A DNA stretch of 6,316 bases from Kocuria sp. (GTDB taxonomy: Bacteria; Actinomycetota; Actinomycetes; Actinomycetales; Micrococcaceae), in the NCBI GenBank assembly GCA_030453435.1, contig JAKDKI010000138.1:1-6316 (forward strand). The letters are read 5' to 3'. The translations under genes and the position numbers were made by a program. The notes below the pieces were generated by a model, which had not been told where the DNA came from, made no database searches, and saw only the letters and a program-made list of their open reading frames with translations. Of this stretch, positions 1 through 4,869 are shown one piece after another. Each line of letters starts with the position of its first letter. Position 1 is the stretch's first letter.

Positions 1-365
1 GCCACGGGGTTCTCGTTCTGGCGGGTCATTTCCGCGAGCGTGAGGGTGGTGCCGGGCAGGTGTGAGTACACGAAGGTACGCAGTCCCGATTGCTCGACCG
101 ACCCGACCACGCTGGGCAAATGGAACGGGAGGTGGGCACGCACCGACGGCGTGAACGCGCCGAGCACCAGATGTTCCGTTTCGAGCCGGATACTGGCTCC
201 CGCGTTGAGTGGACTGCGAACCCGCCACCGCTTGTTCTGCGCGTCCTTGACCACGCACGAGCGGAAATCCGAGTTGTCGTCGGGAGAAGGACCGGTCGCT
301 ACCGGGGCGATACCGGGTACGGCGGCGGCGGCAATGGCTGCGAGCAATTCGGGGGTCGTTCTCAC
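1..365 (-). CDS. Phosphotransferase (APH/macrolide kinase-like), N-terminal part, cut by left edge
   Basis: Reading the minus strand from a GTG at 365 gives an open frame of 121 complete codons that runs off the left edge, so only the N-lobe is visible. It begins VRTTPELLAAIAAAAVPGI. Residues 37-70 contain CVVKDAQNKRWRVRSP, then an LETEHLVL helix. This resembles the beta3 strand and the alphaC helix with its conserved Glu in aminoglycoside/macrolide phosphotransferase folds. TFVYSHLPGTTL at 97-108 resembles the hinge segment before the C-lobe. The catalytic HxD and DxD motifs would lie outside the window. From memory, actinobacterial genomes often carry such a gene beside nudC, annotated simply as phosphotransferase; its substrate is unknown. 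The start is chosen because homologs begin with a similar TPELLAA segment and because a -10 box lies 7 nt upstream with no good Shine-Dalgarno. It is divergent from nudC. A role in drug resistance should not be assumed. Confidence 0.75.
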   Translation of the reverse strand, partial: MRTTPELLAAIAAAAVPGIAPVATGPSPDDNSDFRSCVVKDAQNKRWRVRSPLNAGASIRLETEHLVLGAFTPSVRAHLPFHLPSVVGSVEQSGLRTFVYSHLPGTTLTLAEMTRQNENPV

Positions 366-371
366 CTCGTC

Positions 372-389
372 CACACTACCGGCAGTGTG
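372..389. promoter_or_regulatory. Palindrome overlapping the phosphotransferase promoter (possible operator)
   Basis: The plus strand reads CACACTaCCGGcAGTGTG. It has perfect 6-bp arms and a CCGG centre, with one mismatched pair (lower case). It covers the minus-strand -10 box at 373-378, where a repressor could block RNA polymerase. No regulator gene is visible in the window. A chance palindrome is possible. Confidence 0.35.
373..378 (-). promoter_or_regulatory. Putative -10 box of a leaderless promoter for the phosphotransferase gene
   Basis: On the minus strand this reads TAGTGT, matching TAnnnT. It is followed by 7 nt (GGACGAG) and then the GTG start at 365. That spacing would put the transcription start at the first base of the start codon, giving a leaderless mRNA, which is common in Actinobacteria. 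No convincing -35 element is visible. The site is inferred from spacing and consensus only. Confidence 0.5.
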
Positions 390-397
390 CTGAGCAC
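387..397. repeat. Short inverted repeat GTGCT-G-AGCAC
   Basis: A perfect 5+1+5 inverted repeat abuts and partly overlaps the preceding palindrome. It lies upstream of the minus-strand -10 box, roughly where an activator or a second operator would sit. It would not be transcribed from the proposed start at 365, so an RNA hairpin role is less likely. It is short and could be chance. Confidence 0.25.
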
Positions 398-447
398 GGG
401 CACAACGGTTACCCACAGCCACCTGCAACCTCCCGGGGAGTGCGGAC

Positions 448-453
448 TACAGT
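448..453 (+). promoter_or_regulatory. Putative -10 box of a leaderless promoter for nudC-uvrD2
   Basis: TACAGT matches TAnnnT and is followed by exactly 6 nt (GGACGG) before the GTG at 460, the geometry expected for transcription starting on the start codon. The only purine-rich stretch upstream (GGGGAG at 435-440) is 19 nt from the GTG, too far to act as a Shine-Dalgarno. No clear -35 hexamer is seen. This would be the promoter of the two-gene operon. Confidence 0.55.
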
Positions 454-459
454 GGACGG

Positions 460-1443
460 GTGACTTCTTCCGAGCCCATTACCTGGACGCATGACCGGTC
501 CGTGCCCGGCCTGAACCCCGCAGACCTGCCGTTCGCGGCGTCGTCTTTCGACCGTGATGCCGTAGACCGCGAGCACAGCGACCTGCGCGCAGCCGCAGCC
601 ACGGATCCCACCGCGCGCGTGCTCCTCATGGTGGGCGGTGAGGCACCCGTGCGTGACGGGCACCTGGTCCTCGACTCCTACGACAGCGCACCCGCAGCCA
701 GTCAGGATCCGGCCCACCCGGACGTATACCTGGGCAGGCTGCGCGGGGATGGGTCACCCGTAGTGCTGCGAAGCTTCCCGGCCGGTGCAGATCTGCCGGG
801 CCAGGACCACATCACGCGGGCGGGTCTGCGCGTACTCGGCACCGAGCTCGAGCCCGAGGAGACCTCCCTTCTAGTCACTGCCCAAGCCGTGGCGCTGTGG
901 CACCGCGATCACCCTCGATGCCCGCGCTGCGGCACGGTGACCGAGGTGATTCGCTCCGGTTGGGCGCGCGAATGCCCTAACGACCAGTCCCTGCATTTTC
1001 CCCGCACCGACCCCGCCGTGATCGTGGCAATCACGGATGGCAACGAAGACCCGGAACAGGAACGCATTTTGCTGGGACGGTCCTCGCTGTGGGCGAGTCA
1101 TCGGGTTTCCACGCTGGCCGGTTTCGTGGAACCCGGCGAATCGGCTGAGCAAGCGGTGGTGCGCGAGATCTTCGAAGAAGCGGGCATTGTGGTGGGCTCG
1201 GTGCATTATCAAGGTTCTCAACCCTGGCCGTTCCCGCGTTCCCTCATGTTGGGGTTCCGAGCGGTCGCGCAGACCATCGATTTCACCCCGGATGGCCAGG
1301 AGATCCTGGATCTGCGCTGGTTCACCCGAGCGGAGTTGAAGGCCGCTGCTGCGGATCAGTCGATCGTGTTGCCGGGCCGGATTTCCATTGCCCACGCCCT
1401 GATCGTCAGCTGGCTGGGCGAACCGCTACCGGAAGGCAACTGA
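460..1443 (+). CDS. nudC: NAD(+)/NADH diphosphatase, Nudix family
   Basis: A 327-residue protein. NudC enzymes hydrolyse NAD(H) to NMN(H) and AMP in the cytoplasm, and some remove NAD caps from RNA 5' ends. A variable N-terminal domain (about 1-145) is followed by a zinc-ribbon-like segment with C154, C157 and C172; the expected fourth ligand position is D175, not Cys. A complete Nudix box spans G221-I243 with the pattern Gx5Ex7REUxEExGU (REIFEEAGI at 235-243). The NADH-pyrophosphatase signature SQPWPFPRS is at 253-261, which distinguishes NudC from other Nudix hydrolases. Length is typical of actinobacterial members. GTG is chosen as the start because a leaderless -10 box sits 6 nt upstream. 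The stop is 4 nt before the uvrD2 start, so the two are probably co-transcribed. Family assignment is very secure; whether NADH or NAD-capped RNA is the main substrate cannot be read from sequence. Confidence 0.96.
   Translation: MTSSEPITWTHDRSVPGLNPADLPFAASSFDRDAVDREHSDLRAAAATDPTARVLLMVGGEAPVRDGHLVLDSYDSAPAASQDPAHPDVYLGRLRGDGSPVVLRSFPAGADLPGQDHITRAGLRVLGTELEPEETSLLVTAQAVALWHRDHPRCPRCGTVTEVIRSGWARECPNDQSLHFPRTDPAVIVAITDGNEDPEQERILLGRSSLWASHRVSTLAGFVEPGESAEQAVVREIFEEAGIVVGSVHYQGSQPWPFPRSLMLGFRAVAQTIDFTPDGQEILDLRWFTRAELKAAAADQSIVLPGRISIAHALIVSWLGEPLPEGN
1431..1436 (+). promoter_or_regulatory. Probable ribosome binding site for uvrD2
   Basis: GGAAGG lies inside the last codons of nudC, 11 nt before the TTG at 1448. 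The spacing is somewhat long. It is the only purine-rich site nearby and supports the TTG start. Ribosomes finishing nudC at 1443 could reinitiate here, which would couple translation of the two genes. Confidence 0.45.
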
Positions 1444-1447
1444 GCTA

Positions 1448-3244
1448 TTGGCGAGTGATGTATCGGCCGAAGAACGAATCCTGGGCGGGCTGGATCCAGA
1501 GCAGCGCGTGGTGGCCACCACGCTGCAAGGCCCGGTCTGTGTCCGGGCCGGAGCGGGCACGGGTAAGACGCGCGCCATCACCCACCGCATTGCGTGGGGC
1601 ATTGCCACGGGTGTTTACACCCCGCAGAAAACATTGGCGCTCACGTTCACCGCGCGTGCGGCCAATGAGATGCGGCAGCGACTACGTCAATTGGGTGCGC
1701 CCGGTGTTCAGGCGCGGACCTTTCACTCCGCCGCGCTACGGCAACTGCAGTACTTCTGGCCGCAGGCCGTGGGCGGACCGCCGCCGGGCCTGGTCAACCA
1801 CAAGGCACGCTTACTGACCGAGGCTGCCCAATCGATGCGCCTCACCACGGACCGTGCGACCTTGCGTGACGTGGCCGGTGAGATCGAATGGGCCAAGGTT
1901 TCCATGCTCACCCCTGACACTTATGCGGCCGCAGCGGAAAAGCGCAGCATGCCCATGGGCTACGACGTGCGCACCATGCAACGCCTCTACCAGTCCTATG
2001 AGGACCTGAAAGCGGATCGCCATCTGATCGACTTCGAGGATGTCCTGCTCATCACCGTGGGCATCCTGGAGGAGGACGAGCGGATCGCAGCCGCCGTCCA
2101 CTCGCAGTACCGTCAGTTCGTGGTGGACGAGTACCAGGACGTTTCACCGCTGCAGCAGCGGTTGCTCAATGCATGGCTTGGTCAACGCGATGACGTGTGC
2201 GTGGTGGGTGACGCCTCACAGACGATTTACTCGTTCACCGGTGCCACTTCGCGGCACTTGCTCGAGTTCCCGTCCCGTCATCCGAACGCGCGCGTGGTCG
2301 AGCTGATCCGTGACTATCGCTCCACACCGCAGGTGGTGAACACCGCCAACCGGCTGCTAGCCGCCCGCCGCCCCGCCGCAGGCTCCACCCCCGGAACCTG
2401 GGCCACCCCGCTGCAACTAATTTCTCAGCGTTCGGCCGGTCCCGAACCGTCTTGGAACGAGTACCCGGACGACGAGGCGGAGGCCGCCGGGGTCGCCACG
2501 CGCATCCAGGACCTCATTGACGACGGCGTTCCCGCCCGGGAAATCGCCGTTCTGTTCCGCACAAACGGGCAATCCCAGGCGTTCGAGGCCGCGCTCGCGG
2601 ACGCGAACATCGGATTCCAACTGCGCGGCACCGAACGGTTCTTCAACCGTCCCGAAATCCGGCAGTCACTCGTGCAGATCCGTTCCGCAGCCAAGACCCT
2701 GGGGGATGCTCCCGTCCAGGTTCCGCAACAGGTCAGGGACATGCTCAGCTCCCTGGGTTATTCGGCCCGCGCGCCCCGCTCGGACAGCGCCACCCGCGCT
2801 CGCTGGGAGTCGCTGTCAGCGCTGGTGTCCCTGGCGGACTCCATGGCCCACCGAGCGCAGGAAGAAGACGAAGAGTTCACCCTCCAGCAGTTCTCGGACG
2901 AGTTGGAACGGCGGGCCAAGGCCCAAGAAGCGCCGGTCATGGACGGCGTGACACTGGCCTCGATGCACTCCGCCAAGGGCCTGGAATGGGATGCCGTGTT
3001 CCTCGCAGGACTGTCCGAGGGGCTGATGCCCATCTCTTTCGCGGATACAGCGGACGGTGTGGACGAGGAACGCAGACTCCTCTATGTGGGGATCACCCGC
3101 GCCCGCGAGCACCTGGTGCTCTCCTGGTCATTGTCGCGTACCCCGGGCGGCCGGCCCACGCGGTCGCGCTCGCGGTTCCTGGACGCAATCCTGCCCGCGG
3201 CCGCAACGAACGTGGCTCAGCGGAACAGTCGCGCGCGCAGGTAA
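1448..3244 (+). CDS. uvrD2: UvrD2-type SF1A DNA helicase lacking the C-terminal Cys/HRDC region
   Basis: A 598-residue ATP-dependent 3'-5' DNA helicase of the UvrD/PcrA/Rep class, expected to act in DNA repair and replication. All core motifs are intact: Q motif LDPEQR at 15-20; Walker A AGAGTGKT at 34-41; motif Ia TFTARAANEM at 66-75; Walker B VVDEYQD at 225-231; motif III VVGDASQTIYSFTGA at 252-266; motif IV RDYRSTPQVV at 288-297; motif V VTLASMHSAKGLEWDAVF at 501-518; motif VI RRLLYVGITRARE at 542-554. From memory, mycobacterial UvrD2 is about 700 residues, with a tetracysteine motif and an HRDC domain after motif VI. Here the protein ends 44 residues after motif VI, in a basic tail (RSRSRF, then RNSRARR). 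TTG is the only plausible start before the Q motif, and the ERILGGLDPEQR N-terminus fits the family. A plain PcrA/UvrD1 is less likely: those carry a larger 2B region and usually a longer tail. It follows nudC by 4 nt and converges with the next gene. Confidence 0.92.
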   Translation: MASDVSAEERILGGLDPEQRVVATTLQGPVCVRAGAGTGKTRAITHRIAWGIATGVYTPQKTLALTFTARAANEMRQRLRQLGAPGVQARTFHSAALRQLQYFWPQAVGGPPPGLVNHKARLLTEAAQSMRLTTDRATLRDVAGEIEWAKVSMLTPDTYAAAAEKRSMPMGYDVRTMQRLYQSYEDLKADRHLIDFEDVLLITVGILEEDERIAAAVHSQYRQFVVDEYQDVSPLQQRLLNAWLGQRDDVCVVGDASQTIYSFTGATSRHLLEFPSRHPNARVVELIRDYRSTPQVVNTANRLLAARRPAAGSTPGTWATPLQLISQRSAGPEPSWNEYPDDEAEAAGVATRIQDLIDDGVPAREIAVLFRTNGQSQAFEAALADANIGFQLRGTERFFNRPEIRQSLVQIRSAAKTLGDAPVQVPQQVRDMLSSLGYSARAPRSDSATRARWESLSALVSLADSMAHRAQEEDEEFTLQQFSDELERRAKAQEAPVMDGVTLASMHSAKGLEWDAVFLAGLSEGLMPISFADTADGVDEERRLLYVGITRAREHLVLSWSLSRTPGGRPTRSRSRFLDAILPAAATNVAQRNSRARR

Positions 3245-3258
3245 ACGGATAACTGAGT

Positions 3259-4035
3259 TCAACCGTCCAAGGCGCACAGGCACTCGGTTCGGGGTGCCAA
3301 GGCGGCTCGATGGAGACCGTGGCGAAGAATGATCGCTCCCCGGGGCTCAGATTCAGACGAGTCGTGTGGATCCAACGCCTGCCCCAGCAGCTCGACCGAA
3401 ACCTCCGAAGCGGTGATCACGCGCGTAAGCGTGGTCAGCGCGGGTGTATGCGGGGTGGTCACCGCATCAGTTCCTCGAGGCGGTTGATCTCGCAACAACT
3501 TGCGAGCATCTCGAACGGCGTTCACCAGGCACTCTCGACACGGCCGGCGGTACCAGGCCGAGATCGGCCAGGTCAGTGACATGGAACCGTCGGTGACCAC
3601 GGTGACCGTGGGCAGCTGTGCGTCTGGCGAGGTAGCTAACTCCAAAACAGTGAGATCCTGCGGCAGGGGGCCGGCCACTGAGGCGCTGCGCAGCATCACC
3701 GCCGAGGGAATGACCGAGGAGCAGAACAATTCCGGCGCGCTCAATGGAACGCAGCGCGGCCATCTGTTCCGCAAGAGCTTGCGCAGGGCGTATTCCCGCG
3801 GCGAACCCGCGAGGGTGGGAGGGTACGGCCCCGTGGTCGTGTCGGCTGAAGTCACCGGGCTCGGATCCGTGACGTTGATCAGACACACTCCCGCGTCTGC
3901 CAGGAGCAGGGCCGTGGTGGCGGCCACGGGGTCCAAACCGGCGAACAACGCGTGTATTTCGTCCGGGTGGGACGGATCGGTCGGGTACCACTGGGCCGCT
4001 GAGTTGGTCGATGAGTTGGCGGACGTGGCTGTCAT
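3259..4035 (-). CDS. Diverged ThiF/E1-like protein (cyclodehydratase / TOMM leader-binding type)
   Basis: A 258-residue protein if started at the ATG at 4035. Residues 29-57 (LFAGLDPVAATTALLLADAG, then INVTDPSPV) have the shape of the Rossmann entry in ThiF/E1 folds: a turn, a helix, and a strand ending in an Asp. The loop lacks the canonical GxGxxG. WPISAWYRRPCRECL at 156-170 matches the block just before the conserved CxxC (C166, C169) in actinobacterial ThiF-like proteins, and the C-terminal TECLC (C252, C254) gives a CxC; together they suggest a structural zinc site. From memory, mycobacterial and streptomycete loci with uvrD2 and the DUF2342 gene carry a related gene annotated cyclodehydratase or hypothetical. 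No substrate is known and adenylation activity is doubtful given the loop. The start is supported by GGAG 6 nt upstream (plus-strand 4042-4045). The frame stays open to a GTG at 4233, and relatives often have an extra N-terminal domain, so the 5' end is uncertain. It converges with uvrD2 with a 14-nt gap. Confidence 0.65.
   Translation of the reverse strand: MTATSANSSTNSAAQWYPTDPSHPDEIHALFAGLDPVAATTALLLADAGVCLINVTDPSPVTSADTTTGPYPPTLAGSPREYALRKLLRNRWPRCVPLSAPELFCSSVIPSAVMLRSASVAGPLPQDLTVLELATSPDAQLPTVTVVTDGSMSLTWPISAWYRRPCRECLVNAVRDARKLLRDQPPRGTDAVTTPHTPALTTLTRVITASEVSVELLGQALDPHDSSESEPRGAIILRHGLHRAALAPRTECLCALDG
3279..3298 (+). terminator. Candidate hairpin terminator for nudC-uvrD2, inside the opposing gene
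   Basis: GGCACTC pairs with GGGTGCC (7 bp including one T-G wobble) around a 6-nt loop, starting 35 nt after the uvrD2 stop. There is no T-tract, which is not unusual in high-GC Actinobacteria. It lies within the last codons of the convergent ThiF-like gene. The evidence is position and pairing only. Confidence 0.3.
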
Positions 4036-4263
4036 GGGCTGCTCCAAGACTCGAGAACCGGGTGGCCCCCACAGACTGCCAATTCGTGGGCGGCAAAGCA
4101 GCAGAAAAGGCGTCATCCACAGTTCGAGTGCAGTCCTGGCCCGCGTCCGAGATGTGCAGTTGGGCGTGGTGCTCGGAGAGCAGCGTTCGACGATGGTGGT
4201 CGCGAGGTGGAGCGGGGGTGCGCGATTGGTCACCGACCGCCCCGGAGTGGTGAACTACAGACC
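4036..4263. other. Divergent spacer between the ThiF-like and DUF45 genes
   Basis: These 228 bp separate two divergent starts and must hold promoters for both genes if the chosen starts are right. I find no convincing -35/-10 pair on either strand. A small GGT-CACCG-ACC repeat lies at 4228-4238. On the minus strand two frames are open through much of the spacer, so part of it may encode an N-terminal extension of the ThiF-like gene. A GTG at 4207 would extend the plus-strand gene by 19 residues. Confidence 0.4.
4042..4045 (-). promoter_or_regulatory. Shine-Dalgarno deciding the ThiF-like gene start
   Basis: On the minus strand GGAG is followed by CAGCCC and then the ATG at 4035. The 6-nt spacing is near ideal. 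It favours this ATG over the in-frame GTG at 4233, which has no recognisable site. Confidence 0.5.
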
Positions 4264-4869
4264 ATGTCCCCGTTCCGCTCGCCCCGAAGCACGCAGTCAC
4301 GCAATGCCGAGCCGCAGCCACCGCTGGAGCTACCCGAGGTGGTCGTGCAGCGCAGCGCGCGCCGGAAGAAAACGGTGAGCGCCCATTTCAGCGGAGAGAC
4401 CGTGATTCTGGCCGTTCCGCAGTCGGCCACTCGCCGCGAGGTGGAGCAGTGGAAAACTACCCTGGTTCCCAAGATCGTGGCCAAGCGGGACCAGGCCCAG
4501 CGGAAAGCGCAGCGGCGCAGTACGGATGACGCGCTGTGGCACATGGCCCAGGAACTCTCCACCACCTATCTGGACGGCCAGGCACGGCCCACCGAGGTGA
4601 AATGGTCCTCGCGCCAGAACACCAGGTGGGGATCGGCCACACCCAGCACCGGCGTCATCAGAATCTCCACCCGACTGGCCACGGTGCCGGACTGGGTCCT
4701 GGAAACGGTGGTGCTCCACGAGCTGGTGCACCTGCTGGAGGCACACCACAACGAACGATTCTGGTCCTTGGCTCGTAAACACCCCAAAGCAAACGACGCC
4801 GCCCAGTTCCTGGACGGCGTCGCTTGGGCGGATGCCAACCCCCGAGAGGGATCGGCAGCCGTGGATTAA
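4264..4869 (+). CDS. DUF45/YgjP-type zinc metallopeptidase (annotated M48 family in relatives)
   Basis: A 201-residue protein from ATG 4264. Residues 26-40 (VVVQRSARRKKTVSA) are the family's N-terminal strand with its Arg/Lys-rich turn. QNTRWGSATP at 118-127 contains the conserved RWGS block. The active-site helix has HELVH at 152-156, and HNERFW at 162-167 follows the HExxHx5H(x)xxFW pattern of the YgjP/DUF45 family, so H152, H156 and H162 are the likely zinc ligands and E153 the catalytic base. There is no signal peptide or membrane segment, so it is probably cytoplasmic; the substrate is unknown. The start is uncertain: ATG 4264 has no good Shine-Dalgarno, GTG 4207 would add 19 residues of unlikely sequence, and GTG 4339 has GGAG 9 nt upstream and would begin exactly at the conserved core. 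Its TAA overlaps the TAA of the convergent DUF2342 gene. Confidence 0.85.
   Translation: MSPFRSPRSTQSRNAEPQPPLELPEVVVQRSARRKKTVSAHFSGETVILAVPQSATRREVEQWKTTLVPKIVAKRDQAQRKAQRRSTDDALWHMAQELSTTYLDGQARPTEVKWSSRQNTRWGSATPSTGVIRISTRLATVPDWVLETVVLHELVHLLEAHHNERFWSLARKHPKANDAAQFLDGVAWADANPREGSAAVD

Noticed and set aside
1..365. Calling the phosphotransferase a macrolide or aminoglycoside resistance gene
   Set aside because: Only the N-lobe is visible and the context is core chromosomal. Substrate cannot be inferred.
40..494. Two plus-strand open frames at the left edge (40-393 and 90-494)
   Set aside because: The minus strand encodes a phosphotransferase N-lobe with family-like sequence and a promoter; the plus frames show no domain and overlap the nudC start.
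871..1395. 174-codon minus-strand open frame inside nudC
   Set aside because: Shadow of the Nudix domain; nudC is certain from its motifs.
3245..3266. Dyad ACGG...CCGT spanning the uvrD2/ThiF-like stops as a bidirectional terminator
   Set aside because: Only four outer pairs, then a mismatch and a bulge, with no T-tract. Too weak to call.
4256..4261. TACAGA just before the DUF45 ATG as a leaderless -10 box
   Set aside because: It lacks the final T of TAnnnT and sits only 2 nt from the ATG, unlike the 6-7 nt spacing at nudC.
3467..4321. 284-codon minus-strand open frame as an independent gene
   Set aside because: Most of it is out of frame with the ThiF-like gene and reads as Arg/Pro/His-rich shadow. 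Only the 4036-4250 part is kept, as a possible frameshifted N-terminus.
3500..4378. 292-codon plus-strand open frame
   Set aside because: Antisense to the ThiF-like gene and running into the DUF45 start; no family resemblance, whereas the minus frame shows ThiF-like blocks.
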